DNA of 64,000 nt from Eutrophobius brisbanensis (GTDB taxonomy: Bacteria > Pseudomonadota > Gammaproteobacteria > Eutrophobiales > Eutrophobiaceae): positions 2,232,001 to 2,296,000 of the forward strand of contig JAYPQE010000003.1 of NCBI GenBank assembly GCA_038131795.1, read 5' to 3'. How positions within the stretch are numbered: the first letter of the stretch is position 1; each line of letters begins with the position of its first letter. Position numbers and translations under genes: made by a program. Of this stretch, positions 1-8,501 are shown piece by piece. Below the pieces are notes generated by a model. That model did not search any database. It was not told the origin of the DNA and saw nothing but the letters and a program-made list of their open reading frames with translations.

Positions 1-2
1 CC

Positions 3-299
3 CGGACCTGTGTATTGATCTTTTGCTTTAAGGCCAGGATCGTAGAAGATGTGGAATTGACCGGAGATATGTCAATCAAAGCAGACATTGTCCCGGAGCT
101 AAGTGATTTTAAAACCGGTGAGATCATCATTCAGGTGCAGGACTATTCAGAAGGTATGACACACGTAAAATTTGAAAGCCGGTTTATTCCCGATTTCTGG
201 GTACCGCCTGTCATTGGTCCTATGATAGTGAAACGTAAGGCCATTCAGACCACCACCAATATAATCTTTCAGGTAGAGAAACTGATTAACAGTGAGTGA
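3..299 (+). CDS. SRPBCC/START-like family protein, C-terminal part (5' end outside window)
   Basis: The reading frame is open from the first bases of the window to a TGA at 297-299, so this is the last ~98 codons of a gene that starts upstream. An internal TTG at 15 is only the first possible start inside the window. The alternating beta-strand pattern and a tail with FIPDFWVPPVIGP followed by a basic helix resemble the C-terminal strand-helix of SRPBCC (polyketide cyclase/START-fold) proteins, which bind hydrophobic ligands in a helix-grip cavity. Its stop overlaps the GTG start of mutY by 8 bases, so the two are probably cotranscribed and translationally coupled. The family assignment is an inference from a fragment; substrate unknown. 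Confidence 0.55.
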   Translation, partial: RTCVLIFCFKARIVEDVELTGDMSIKADIVPELSDFKTGEIIIQVQDYSEGMTHVKFESRFIPDFWVPPVIGPMIVKRKAIQTTTNIIFQVEKLINSE

Positions 300-1329
300 T
301 TTTTCCAGTCGGTTATTAAAATGGTACAGGGTCAAAGGTCGTCATGATCTGCCCTGGCAAAAAAATCCTACACCTTACCGAGTCTGGGTCTCAGAGATCA
401 TGTTACAACAGACCCAGGTTAAAACCGTCATCCCCTACTATCAACAATTCATGCGCCAATACCCGAATGTGAAGCGTCTGGCCAATGCCAGGCTTGATGA
501 CGTATTGCATTTGTGGTCCGGGTTGGGATATTACGCCCGGGCCAGGAACCTGCACAAGGCGGCAAAGCACATTATGGACAGCCACCATGGCCGTTTTCCA
601 GCGGACCTCGCTGTAGTTATGGCCTTGCCCGGTATCGGCCGGTCCACCGCAGGGGCAATCCTGTCATTGAGTAAAGGTCAGCGTCACCCCATCCTCGATG
701 GTAACGTCAAGCGCGTAATGACTCGCCACCAGGGGATAAATGGCTGGACCGGTGAGAAGAAAGTGGAAGAGACATTGTGGCAGCTTGCAGATGCATTTAC
801 CCCCAATCAACATGTGAGTGACTATACCCAGGCCATCATGGATCTGGGTGCGACCCTTTGCACGCGCAGTAAACCCGCCTGTGAGTTCTGCCCGGTGAAG
901 AAAGACTGTTATGCCTATCAACATAATCAGCAATCACAATTGCCAACCAGCCGACCCAGAAAAACCTTGCCTGTCAGGCAGGCCATTTTTACCATCATCA
1001 AAAATTCCCACGGTGATATATTATTAAAGCGGCGGCCTCCAAGTGGCATATGGGGTGGCTTGTGGAGTCTGCCTGAATGCCCATTGGGTGCTGACATTAC
1101 AAAGTGGATAGAGCAAAACTTTGGCAGCAAGGTCATATCGGTGCACGAAAAGCCCACGCTGCGACATACCTTCAGTCACTTTCACCTGGACATACAACCG
1201 GTACAGGTAGAAGTTTTATCAAATTCCAGTGGGATTAAAGACAGCGGCGAGATTTACTGGTATAAACCGGATGATAAACTCAATAGAGGAATCGCAGCTC
1301 CAGTGGCTCAACTGTTACAGGAATTGTAA
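292..1329 (+). CDS. mutY: A/G-specific adenine DNA glycosylase MutY
   Basis: Removes adenine mispaired with 8-oxoguanine, the last line of the GO oxidative-repair pathway. The 345-residue length is normal. Visible features in order: catalytic Glu35 in WVSEIMLQQTQV, a helix-hairpin-helix LPGIGRSTAG near 112-121, the catalytic Asp136 in ILDGNVKR, the [4Fe-4S] loop with cysteines 190, 197, 200 and 206 (C-X6-C-X2-C-X5-C), and a C-terminal NUDIX-like 8-oxoG recognition domain from about 225. The start is GTG at 292, overlapping the preceding stop; no better ATG exists before the catalytic helix. yggX follows 18 bases later, the same mutY-yggX pairing seen in many gammaproteobacteria. The Fe-S cluster makes it a client of the suf operon in this window. 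Confidence 0.97.
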   Translation: MSDFSSRLLKWYRVKGRHDLPWQKNPTPYRVWVSEIMLQQTQVKTVIPYYQQFMRQYPNVKRLANARLDDVLHLWSGLGYYARARNLHKAAKHIMDSHHGRFPADLAVVMALPGIGRSTAGAILSLSKGQRHPILDGNVKRVMTRHQGINGWTGEKKVEETLWQLADAFTPNQHVSDYTQAIMDLGATLCTRSKPACEFCPVKKDCYAYQHNQQSQLPTSRPRKTLPVRQAIFTIIKNSHGDILLKRRPPSGIWGGLWSLPECPLGADITKWIEQNFGSKVISVHEKPTLRHTFSHFHLDIQPVQVEVLSNSSGIKDSGEIYWYKPDDKLNRGIAAPVAQLLQEL

Positions 1330-1347
1330 ATAATTAAGAGGAAATAA

Positions 1348-1620
1348 ATGTCAAACAAAGTTGAGTGCGTAAAATTAAACAAGGAAGCTGATGGTCTGGC
1401 AGCCCAGCCGTATCCGGGCGATCTGGGTAAACGGATATTGGAGAACGTATCCCAGGAGGCATGGAACATGTGGTTATCACACCAGACCATGTTAATTAAC
1501 GAATATCGCCTTTCTTTAATGGAACCCAAGTCAAGAAAATTCCTTGAAGAAGAGATGGAAAAGTATTTTTTCGGCGAAGGATCTGATGCACCCGCGGATT
1601 ATGTCCCGCCGGAAGCCTAA
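1348..1620 (+). CDS. yggX: YggX family Fe(2+)-trafficking / oxidative-protection protein
   Basis: Small cytosolic protein of 90 residues, the usual family length, linked in enterobacteria to protection of Fe-S proteins against oxidation. The sequence keeps the family signatures: an early cysteine in VECVKLNKEADGL, PYPGDLG near 22-28, and the helix EAWNMWLSHQTMLINE. An AAGAGGAAAT ribosome binding site sits just before the ATG. It lies directly downstream of mutY, an ancient pairing that fits joint defence of DNA and Fe-S enzymes from oxidative damage. A role in direct iron binding is debated for the family and cannot be read from sequence. Confidence 0.95.
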   Translation: MSNKVECVKLNKEADGLAAQPYPGDLGKRILENVSQEAWNMWLSHQTMLINEYRLSLMEPKSRKFLEEEMEKYFFGEGSDAPADYVPPEA

Positions 1621-1665
1621 CCCAACTTGACGAACGCGCGTTCTAACTGTTTAATACGCACTTCG

Positions 1666-1694
1666 TTGTGTACCTCTCATCGTGTCATGATAAT
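1666..1694 (+). promoter_or_regulatory. Candidate sigma70 promoter of tRNA-Phe
   Basis: A TTGTGT -35-like hexamer at 1666-1671 and a GATAAT -10-like hexamer at 1689-1694 are separated by exactly 17 bases and end about 20 bases before the tRNA gene. The spacing and position are right for a dedicated tRNA promoter. Prediction from sequence only. Confidence 0.5.
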
Positions 1695-1714
1695 ACGTGA
1701 CGTGCAATTAGTAT

Positions 1715-1790
1715 GGCCAGGTAGCTCAGTCGGTAGAGCAGGGGACTGAAAATCCCCGTGTCGGCAGTTCGATTCTGTCCCTGGCCACCA
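1715..1790 (+). tRNA. tRNA-Phe (GAA)
   Basis: A 76-base cloverleaf can be folded by eye. The acceptor stem pairs GGCCAGG with CCTGGCC, the D arm contains GTAGCTCAGTCGGTAGAGC, and the anticodon stem GGGGA/TCCCC closes the loop CTGAAAA with anticodon GAA. The T arm carries the invariant GTTCGAT core. The CCA end is encoded (1788-1790). It stands alone between yggX and the RRM gene, with its own candidate promoter upstream. Confidence 0.97.
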
Positions 1791-1809
1791 TTATCATACC
1801 TCAGACCAG

Positions 1810-2079
1810 TTATCGATTATGCCTTGTATTTCTCTTTGATTTTGGTATTTCAAATTTAACTTTGAGAAGGTTACTGCCTAATGAATACCCATTTAATCCT
1901 TTTATGGCTTCCCTGGCTTCATGACCTTCCATCTCTACAAATCCGAATCCCCTGCATTTGCCTGTAAAAATATCTATCGTAAGATTAATAGACCTGACTG
2001 TGCCGTAGTTTGAAAAAAGATCCTGGATTTGACTCTCAGTCGTTTCTTTTGGCAGGTTTCCAATAAATATCTTTTTCAA
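1810..2079 (-). CDS. RNA-binding protein with a single RRM domain
   Basis: An 89-residue protein that is essentially one RNA recognition motif. RNP2 is IFIGNL at residues 4-9 and RNP1 is KCRGFGFVEM near 41-50, with the aromatic residues that stack on RNA. A short basic tail (SKRNTRHNR) follows. Such small RRM proteins occur in cyanobacteria and many proteobacteria and are often cold-induced RNA chaperones. It lies downstream of the cold-shock gene on the same strand, but a hairpin terminator separates them, so independent or read-through expression is likely. RNA target unknown. Confidence 0.9.
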   Translation of the reverse strand: MKKIFIGNLPKETTESQIQDLFSNYGTVRSINLTIDIFTGKCRGFGFVEMEGHEAREAIKGLNGYSLGSNLLKVKFEIPKSKRNTRHNR

Positions 2080-2114
2080 TGGGTAGCTTGTTTTGTAATG
2101 GAAAAATTAAAAAT

Positions 2115-2144
2115 GGAATAATCCTGCTTGCACAGGATGATTCC
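2115..2144 (-). terminator. Rho-independent terminator of the cold-shock gene
   Basis: Read on the minus strand, a hairpin with arms GGAATCATCCTG and CAGGATTATTCC is followed by a U-rich run (ATTTTTAATTTTTC). It lies 15 bases after the stop of the cold-shock gene and ahead of the RRM gene. The stem has one mismatch. It probably limits, without abolishing, transcription into the RRM gene. Confidence 0.7.
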
Positions 2145-2158
2145 AGGTTTAGAAAAGC

Positions 2159-2362
2159 TTACTCTGGTGTAACCTGAGTGGCCTGAAGGCCTTTTTCGCC
2201 TTTTTGGACATCGTAGCTAACGGTTTGTCCTTCTTTAAGACTGCGGAAACCGTCGCCGGCGATAGAACTATGATGTACAAATACATCTTCTGAGCCATCT
2301 GAAGGTGAGATAAATCCAAAACCTTTTGAATCGTTAAACCACTTTACTGTTCCTGTTTTCAT
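2159..2362 (-). CDS. CspA-family cold-shock protein
   Basis: A 67-residue cold-shock domain, the standard size of CspA-type single-stranded nucleic acid chaperones that melt mRNA structure. RNP1 (KGFGFI, near 13-18) and RNP2 (VFVHHSS, near 27-33) are intact, as are the opening TGTVKWFN and the GLQATQV ending. The mRNA leader has a clear GAGG ribosome binding site 7-10 bases before the ATG. The ~345-base AT-rich upstream region leaves room for the long structured 5' leader typical of cold-induced csp genes, but no conserved cold box could be recognised. Which paralogue (CspA, C, D or E) cannot be told. Confidence 0.96.
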   Translation of the reverse strand: MKTGTVKWFNDSKGFGFISPSDGSEDVFVHHSSIAGDGFRSLKEGQTVSYDVQKGEKGLQATQVTPE

Positions 2363-2708
2363 TGAAATAACCTCGTAAATAAATTGTTAATTATTAAATA
2401 TTGTAGTGCTATCGAGGTGATTTACAGGTGAGATTCAAAGAGAAACTAATGCTGAAAAGGCCAGGATACAAAACTTTATTTAGTTCAAGTACGGCAAAAA
2501 TAATGCAATACAGGGCCATTTCATAGGCATATAACAAATAAGTCAAGGTCTATTATCAATAATAGTATAAGTTTAAGATTTATTTTCAGATCAATTCTAA
2601 ACAATTTAGTTATATAAAAGAATAAGTTAGAACTTAATAAATAATTACATTGTGGATAGGTTACTATGGTTATTCAATTTGTACTTATAAAAGGGTAATT
2701 GTCAAATT
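2363..2708. other. 346-base AT-rich divergent intergenic region
   Basis: Contains the leader and promoter of the cold-shock gene (minus strand) and the promoter of the lipoprotein gene (plus strand). It is strongly AT-rich with several TATAAT-like strings, so a single promoter cannot be chosen with confidence. No coding potential, repeat or RNA gene was recognised. Confidence 0.5.
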
Positions 2709-3404
2709 ATGAACATAACACTAAAAACCACGCATCTATTCGGCCTGTGTTTGCTGACATTTCTGGCTGGATGTACCACGGTAACCACCTATTATGAGAA
2801 ATTGACCACCGAGACACCCATGACCGAGGCCGAATACCTCGCATCCCTGCCGGATGATGTCTATCCAGAGTCACGCGGGAGATTACCCATTGTTAATCGG
2901 GCCGATCTCGATGAAGAGGGTAAAGCCATTTATGATCGCTACACCTCACCTGAATCCACTTCACTTGCCGGGTTGCCGGGACCGGGCGGTTTGCGCTTAC
3001 ATTCCAGGGTGGACCAATCTCCAACCCGGATTGATAACAAAGTAAAGGCGCTGATTCGGTTATCTATGGCCAGGGAACTGGACATGGTATTTGAATGGAC
3101 CCTGTATGAACCCGTGGGACTGAAGGCCGGGATAACACCAGAGACGCTGGATGCCATTCGTTATAATCGGCCGCTAGCTGGCGTTCCACCATTTGATGCT
3201 TCAATCATTCAACTTTCACGAGATGTATTAAAAGACCACCATGTCAGTTCAGAAACTTATCAGCTATTACAGTCACAATTTGGTAACAGTGATCTCATGG
3301 AGATTGCCTACCTGATGGGAGATGCCATGGAGAGTTATGTGCTGCTATTCATGTTTGATGTACATCTGCCTTATGACAGGAAACCATTGCTGCCAGTAAA
3401 CTAG
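2709..3404 (+). CDS. Lipoprotein with a carboxymuconolactone decarboxylase-like (AhpD-fold) domain
   Basis: Begins with a lipoprotein signal peptide ending in the lipobox LAGC (Cys22), so the mature protein should be anchored to a membrane facing the periplasm. The body (about 60-230) is helical and contains DMVFEWTLYEPVGLKAGIT, matching the FEW..xEP..LKAG segment of carboxymuconolactone decarboxylase-family proteins. The paired catalytic cysteines of true AhpD peroxidase reductases are not seen, so peroxidase activity is unlikely. The histidine usually found before EP is Tyr here. It is a single gene converging on the antiporter gene. The substrate is unknown. Confidence 0.7.
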   Translation: MNITLKTTHLFGLCLLTFLAGCTTVTTYYEKLTTETPMTEAEYLASLPDDVYPESRGRLPIVNRADLDEEGKAIYDRYTSPESTSLAGLPGPGGLRLHSRVDQSPTRIDNKVKALIRLSMARELDMVFEWTLYEPVGLKAGITPETLDAIRYNRPLAGVPPFDASIIQLSRDVLKDHHVSSETYQLLQSQFGNSDLMEIAYLMGDAMESYVLLFMFDVHLPYDRKPLLPVN

Positions 3405-3420
3405 AAAAAAGCTGCTGTAG

Positions 3421-5148
3421 TTACAAGTCATCCCGCAGGATTCCTTTCAGGAATGTATACCGGTCTTTTCTTACTTCCCTGATTTTTTTCATGACACTGG
3501 TCTCAGGCAGGCCTAGCATTAACATCAGGTGTGAGGAGAGCATGAGGCTGGCCTCCATGGTCTCAGGGATCACTTCTGTCGCACCTGCCTGTTTTAACTC
3601 ATCCAGATGTGAATCATCACTGGTGCGAACCAGTATTAAAATGTCTTTATTTAACTGTCGCACCTGATGCAATACCTTCATGACAGGTGAAATATTATCC
3701 AGACAAAATATCAATGCAGCCGCCCGTTCAAGGCCGGCAGATTTCAATAATGCTATGTTAGATGTGTTGCCATAAGTGACAGAGTGGTTGTTGTTAACCG
3801 CCTGCTCCACCAGCGTGGGGTTGGTGTCCATGGCAATGTAGTGAATATTTTCACTTTCCAGAAAGCGTGCAACATTTTGTCCCACTCGGCCGTAGCCACA
3901 AATGATCACATGATCTTTTAATTCATTAGCTGTTTCAGCGATTTTATTTTCCACCTCAGCATCGCTTAGATTCGAGGCCATAGGTAATAGTCTGTCAACA
4001 AGCCTTTGGTTGTAACGAATCAGGATAGGAGCGAGGCCCATACTAATGAGTAATGCAGCCAGGACCACCTGGCCGTAATCAGCCGGTAACAGGTTGCCGC
4101 TGAGTGCCAGCGCCAGTATGGCAAACCCGAATTCACCACCGTGGGCCAGGGAGATACCGGTCCTGGTGGCCACTGCCCAGTCCCAACCGCACATACGACA
4201 TAGCAACGTAATTAATACCAGCTTGAAGAGTATCAGGGCAGACAATAACAGCAGGACCCATTGCCAGACATCCGGAAGTAACCTGATATTCAGGAGCATA
4301 CCTATGGATATAAAAAAAAGCGCCAGCAGGATATCTCGGAATGGCCGGATCTCTGCCTCCAGTTGATGACGAAACTCCGTTTCGGCGAGCATGATACCGG
4401 CGATGAAGGCGCCGAGTGTAAGTGAGAGCCCCATCTGGTGGGTAATCCAGGCGGCCATTAGTGCCACCAGCAACGCAGTGAGGGTAAAGAGTTCTGATGA
4501 TTTAAATTTGGCAATCATCCTGAACAGGGGCCTTAATACCCAACGGCCAAGGGTTAATATGATCAGTATCCCGAGCAAACCCTGGCCTATTGCTACATAT
4601 AATGCATCCGTTGTGGCACTGGATGAATTGGTCAGGTTATTTACCAGTAGCAGAAAGGGAATGACCATGAGATCCTGGAACAGTAGTATACCGATGGCGT
4701 TTCGTCCGTGCCGGGTATGCAGTTCGTGTTGATCTGCCAGGAGTGTGGTCACCAGGGCCGTTGAAGACATGGTCACCACGCCCCCCAGGATAATGGAGAT
4801 TTCCAGGGGCATACCAATTAACATGGCAGCTGCTGCTACCATCAAGGTAGTCAGTAATACCTGTGTACCGCCCAGGCCAATGACCGCTGCCTTCATCCTT
4901 AAAAGTAGTGGAAGTGAAAATTCAAGTCCGATGGTGAACAATAATAATACAACACCAAATTCGGCAATGACGCTAATGTGCTCGGTATTGGATATCAGCG
5001 AAAAACTGTAAGGCCCGAGTAATATACCTACAATCAGATAGCCAAGTATTGGGGGAAGATTGACATACAGGAAAATGACCACCACCAGCATTGCAGCGGT
5101 AAATAAAATTAATATTTCATTTAGATAACTGTAGTCCATATAAACCAC
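3421..5148 (-). CDS. CPA2-family K+(Na+)/H+ antiporter with TrkA-N (RCK) domain, KefB/YbaL-like
   Basis: A 575-residue inner-membrane cation:proton antiporter. Residues ~1-385 form about a dozen hydrophobic segments of the sodium/proton exchanger fold, including LGYLIVGILLGPY and FGVVLLLFTIGLEFS. A Rossmann-type TrkA-N domain begins near 413 with the nucleotide-binding GYGRVG. The C-terminal TrkA-C domain seen in some relatives is short or absent. KefB/KefC of enterobacteria are glutathione-gated, but no KefF/KefG partner gene is adjacent, so gating is unknown. An alternative start three codons in (MDYSYLNEIL) is equally plausible. Likely role: pH and potassium homeostasis. Confidence 0.88.
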   Translation of the reverse strand: MVYMDYSYLNEILILFTAAMLVVVIFLYVNLPPILGYLIVGILLGPYSFSLISNTEHISVIAEFGVVLLLFTIGLEFSLPLLLRMKAAVIGLGGTQVLLTTLMVAAAAMLIGMPLEISIILGGVVTMSSTALVTTLLADQHELHTRHGRNAIGILLFQDLMVIPFLLLVNNLTNSSSATTDALYVAIGQGLLGILIILTLGRWVLRPLFRMIAKFKSSELFTLTALLVALMAAWITHQMGLSLTLGAFIAGIMLAETEFRHQLEAEIRPFRDILLALFFISIGMLLNIRLLPDVWQWVLLLLSALILFKLVLITLLCRMCGWDWAVATRTGISLAHGGEFGFAILALALSGNLLPADYGQVVLAALLISMGLAPILIRYNQRLVDRLLPMASNLSDAEVENKIAETANELKDHVIICGYGRVGQNVARFLESENIHYIAMDTNPTLVEQAVNNNHSVTYGNTSNIALLKSAGLERAAALIFCLDNISPVMKVLHQVRQLNKDILILVRTSDDSHLDELKQAGATEVIPETMEASLMLSSHLMLMLGLPETSVMKKIREVRKDRYTFLKGILRDDL

Positions 5149-5268
5149 GCACCAGTAAGCATATTGAAGTTAAATAATTACAGAAAAGCGAAGAAGATTA
5201 AACAACTTCCGAAATTGGGCTGATTGAAATGAATAAGGACAGACTAATTACTGCCCTTAGTTATTAAA

Positions 5269-5292
5269 GGGGACAGAATGAATTCTGTCCCC
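5269..5292. repeat. 24-bp palindrome (REP-like hairpin) between the antiporter and DsrE-like genes
   Basis: An 11-bp perfect stem, GGGGACAGAAT against ATTCTGTCCCC, closes on a two-base GA loop and is flanked by A/T runs. It lies only 6 bases beyond the end of the DsrE-like gene. GGGGACAGA/TCTGTCCCC palindromes of this kind are widespread short dispersed elements in proteobacteria. It could also work as a transcription terminator for the minus-strand gene. Only one copy is seen in this window. Confidence 0.6.
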
Positions 5293-5298
5293 AATTAA

Positions 5299-5955
5299 TC
5301 ATTCTGCGTATAAAAGATTATACCCATATTCCTGAGAGCGGGTGGCCGCCAGGACACCAGCGGCAACGAAATGGGCATTGGGTATTGCCTGGTCAACCAG
5401 CATCGCAAAGGCCTCTTCCACCGACATCCCCGTGGCCTTAGCAATATTCATGGCAGCCCGTTGGGTGGCGCGTTTACAGATGGCGAAATGCACACCCATG
5501 TCTAATAATTTAGGGATGGTGTTGGGGCCACTGTAATCATTTGCGGCATACATGGGGTTGCTGGTAGGCGCTGAGACTGACGGATCGCGGTTGATCTGTT
5601 CGCCGTATTTTCCCCAAATCGTATTACCATATCCATAAGGTGTGGATGCATGGCGGAAACACACCACCATGGCATAATCTTCTGCCTTACCTTCGTATTC
5701 GTCTATGTGCGAGACAATGATGTTGTTTGCATAACGTACGGCGCTGCCGCCACCGGCGACAGTGGAAGAATCAATAAACACGCGGTGATCACCTGATAGG
5801 GTTTCCATCCATTTGTCTTTACTGTACCGGGGAGGTTGTTCATTCGCCTGTGATGTTGCCGATGCGCTTGCTGCGGCTATGCCGGCCACCGTGGCCACAC
5901 CCATATTGGTGATGAGTGTACGGCGCCCAACGCCATTGTGTTCATTGTCTTTCAT
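5299..5955 (-). CDS. Tat-exported DsrE/DsrF-like domain protein
   Basis: The N-terminus has a twin-arginine signal (GRRTLITNM followed by an Ala-rich hydrophobic stretch and a likely cut near SQANEQ), so the protein should be folded and exported to the periplasm. The mature part alternates strands and helices like the DsrE/DsrF sulfur-carrier fold; the segments LDMGVHFAICKRATQ and AHFVAAGVLAATRSQEYGY match the closing part of that family. One cysteine is in VVCFRHAS and another in FAICKRA, the latter at the position of the usual DsrE-family cysteine. A periplasmic sulfur-related role would fit the tsdA-SulP pair downstream, but this is inference. Confidence 0.62.
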   Translation of the reverse strand: MKDNEHNGVGRRTLITNMGVATVAGIAAASASATSQANEQPPRYSKDKWMETLSGDHRVFIDSSTVAGGGSAVRYANNIIVSHIDEYEGKAEDYAMVVCFRHASTPYGYGNTIWGKYGEQINRDPSVSAPTSNPMYAANDYSGPNTIPKLLDMGVHFAICKRATQRAAMNIAKATGMSVEEAFAMLVDQAIPNAHFVAAGVLAATRSQEYGYNLLYAE

Positions 5956-6001
5956 TATGATCTCCCACTTTCATTTTACGCTTATCGGATTAATTATATG
6001 C

Positions 6002-7582
6002 CTATTCAGTAGTCAGTGAAATGAGCTCAACTGTATTGCAAACCCCCAGAGATTTCAGGAAGTTACGTTGATTGTCATTAATAAGCAATGTTAATTTCCC
6101 GCCCTGGGAACTCATATTTTTCGATTCCCGGGAAAAGAAGTCTACCGCCGATTGATCGATATGGGTGGTGTATTGTAGGTCAACGGTTATTGCCTCCTTG
6201 CTGTGTTGGTGAAAGATCTCCGTTAACTGGCCTACCGAGGCATAGAACAGGGCACCTTTGACTTTTAACAGGATACCGGAGTCCGTTTGTTCCAGGGTAA
6301 GTTCCAGTTGGCTGATGCGGAACATGAAGACACTGATGGATAAAAATACCGCAACACCTACACCCACAGCCAGTCCGGAAAAGATAATGCTCAAGAACGT
6401 TGCCAGGTAAATGATGAGTTCAGAGCGGACCTGGGCATAGTGCTTGATGTCCTGCCATTTAATCATGTCTGCACCAACGATAAATAAGGTACCTGCCATG
6501 GCTGCCATGGGCATATAGGTCAGGATGGGGCCGAGAAACATGATCAGGACCAGGACAAATAAGGCAGTGAGGATACCCGACAGTGGGGTTGAACCTCCCA
6601 GGCTCATATTTGCCTGGGTGCGATTAAAGCTGCCGGAACCCACAAAGCTGGAAAAGAAGGTAGCAAGAAAATTCGCCACACCCTGGGCATAGACCTCCTT
6701 GTCCAGATTGATGTCCTGGTTGGTCTCCATCTTCAGGCCCCGGACAATGACCAGTGACTGGGCGAGACCAATGAAGGCAATGGTAATAGCATAGGGGATC
6801 AGGGACACACTGGTGATCAGGTATTCAATATTGACTGTAGGGATGTGAAAGGGAATCCACTGTATGGGCATACGTCCAAGGTATTCTAGTTCTGTCACCG
6901 GCTGCGGCCAGATAAACGCCACCAGCAAACCGCAAAGATAACCGGCCGTAATGGCAACAATAATAAAATAACGGGGTAGGTAACGTTTGCCTATATAACC
7001 ACCCAGTATGGTGGTGATGCCTATGGCGAGACTATACGGGTTAATCAGGTGCAGGTAGTCACTGATGATGACGTAAATTTTTTCATAAAAGAAGGTGGTA
7101 TTGAACGTGGACAGGTCCAGGATACTGTCCAGTGATGCCATGATAATCAGAAAACCGGCCCCAGCAGAGATCCCCGATATGGAGCCCGGAGACATGTACT
7201 GAAAAATTCGTGCTCCACGTAACAACCAGAACAACAATTGAATCAGTCCCACCATCATGCATAACAGGAAGACAAAATCGATGTACACAGGGCTGCCCCG
7301 TCCTGCCAAAGGTAACACAGCGATGCCAATCAAAATGGCCACAGCAGTATTGGGGCCACTCATCATGGAAGACGTCCCCAGCAGGCTGGAGAACAGGGTC
7401 ACAAATATAGCGCAGTAGAGTCCATACTCAGGCTGCAGACCCGCAAGGTAGGCATAGGTGATCCCCTGGGGAATAACGAGTATGGCCCCGACAAAACCGG
7501 CAAATGCCTCTGCACGCCAGTTGCTTAAGGATTTAGTCCAGGCAAACGAGGGTGACGTTTCTTTAATCAGCGTGGCGATCAA
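6002..7582 (-). CDS. SulP-family anion transporter with STAS domain
   Basis: A 526-residue inner-membrane anion transporter of the SulP/SLC26 family. The N-terminal SulP hallmark is present (FAGFVGAILVIPQGITYAYL), followed by about 11 hydrophobic segments and a C-terminal cytosolic STAS domain from about 430 that contains HIDQSAVDFFSRE. Family substrates include sulfate and bicarbonate. Its ATG overlaps the stop of the upstream cytochrome gene by four bases (7579-7582), so the two are almost certainly cotranslated. That coupling to a TsdA-like enzyme suggests an oxidised sulfur anion as substrate, though this is inferred from context only. Confidence 0.9.
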   Translation of the reverse strand: MIATLIKETSPSFAWTKSLSNWRAEAFAGFVGAILVIPQGITYAYLAGLQPEYGLYCAIFVTLFSSLLGTSSMMSGPNTAVAILIGIAVLPLAGRGSPVYIDFVFLLCMMVGLIQLLFWLLRGARIFQYMSPGSISGISAGAGFLIIMASLDSILDLSTFNTTFFYEKIYVIISDYLHLINPYSLAIGITTILGGYIGKRYLPRYFIIVAITAGYLCGLLVAFIWPQPVTELEYLGRMPIQWIPFHIPTVNIEYLITSVSLIPYAITIAFIGLAQSLVIVRGLKMETNQDINLDKEVYAQGVANFLATFFSSFVGSGSFNRTQANMSLGGSTPLSGILTALFVLVLIMFLGPILTYMPMAAMAGTLFIVGADMIKWQDIKHYAQVRSELIIYLATFLSIIFSGLAVGVGVAVFLSISVFMFRISQLELTLEQTDSGILLKVKGALFYASVGQLTEIFHQHSKEAITVDLQYTTHIDQSAVDFFSRESKNMSSQGGKLTLLINDNQRNFLKSLGVCNTVELISLTTE

Positions 7583-8367
7583 TTGAACAGGTGTTCCAGC
7601 AGCTTGAGAAATTTACTGTCCCGGGGATCGGCCGGTCGGATCTGCAGGTTCAGGTAGGCAGATACATCCAGGGCCTGCTGATGCGTTAAAGAACGGCCAT
7701 TGCCCAACGGCATGTTGGCCCAGATAAAACCTGCACCCTTATGGATGGTATTCATACCGGCACCTTTATTATAGGAATCCAGTCCCCATACCGGCGGCAT
7801 GTCGGCAATCCCCTGGCCCTGTTCACCATGACAGGCGGTACATTGTTGCTGGTAAATTGCCCGACCGTTTGCCGGGTTGGGATCATAGCCAGTGTCCGGC
7901 AGGGTGGGTACCCCGCGACCTTCAGGCTCCTGGCCCATGATTTCACCTTGTGAAAGATAGGTAACATAGGCGGCCACGGCCAGTATCTCCGGGGCATCTT
8001 CCGGTGGCATGATTCCGTCCATACTATAAAGAAAACACTCCCGTATCCTCAGACCAATGCCGTTACGTTTACCGTTTTTAGACCGCCACTTTGGATACAT
8101 GCCGGCCACATTCAAAGGCATGGCATCTTGCCTGGTGCCGGCCTGGAGATGGCAGTTGCTGCATTTCAGGCGATTGCCTACATATCGGCTGGCATAATTC
8201 TGCGTATCGGTGACGATACGATAGCCGTACACTACATTGGAGTAGTAGTCATCCAGAAAGGGTTCTTCTAATAGTTGTTCAATACTGGGCTGGGTCTGTT
8301 GGGCGTGACACCACGACCACGTTAAAATCAATAGAGCACAACAGCTAAGGTAATGACTGAATTTCAT
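7579..8367 (-). CDS. tsdA: TsdA-like dihaem cytochrome c (thiosulfate dehydrogenase)
   Basis: A 262-residue periplasmic protein with a signal peptide (cleavage near CHAQ, residues 20-23) and two c-type haem sites, CSNCH at 69-73 and CTACH at 176-180. Cys111 in RIRECFLYSM sits where TsdA enzymes have the unusual axial cysteine of haem 1, and Met219 (ANMPLG) is a candidate ligand of haem 2. TsdA oxidises two thiosulfates to tetrathionate, or runs in reverse. The gene is translationally coupled to the SulP transporter. The axial cysteine makes TsdA the best call; a generic dihaem cytochrome is the alternative. Confidence 0.8.
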   Translation of the reverse strand: MKFSHYLSCCALLILTWSWCHAQQTQPSIEQLLEEPFLDDYYSNVVYGYRIVTDTQNYASRYVGNRLKCSNCHLQAGTRQDAMPLNVAGMYPKWRSKNGKRNGIGLRIRECFLYSMDGIMPPEDAPEILAVAAYVTYLSQGEIMGQEPEGRGVPTLPDTGYDPNPANGRAIYQQQCTACHGEQGQGIADMPPVWGLDSYNKGAGMNTIHKGAGFIWANMPLGNGRSLTHQQALDVSAYLNLQIRPADPRDSKFLKLLEHLFN

Positions 8368-8501
8368 TCTTTTCTGGTTCAGGCACGAAGTAGTGTTGCC
8401 ATTGTATGCAAGAAGAGAAAAGGATGAAAGTAGGAATATGGAAAGAGGTTGGTTTGTTACCTGATATCCTGCATTAAATAAAACCTATTGTGATTCAGTG
8501 C

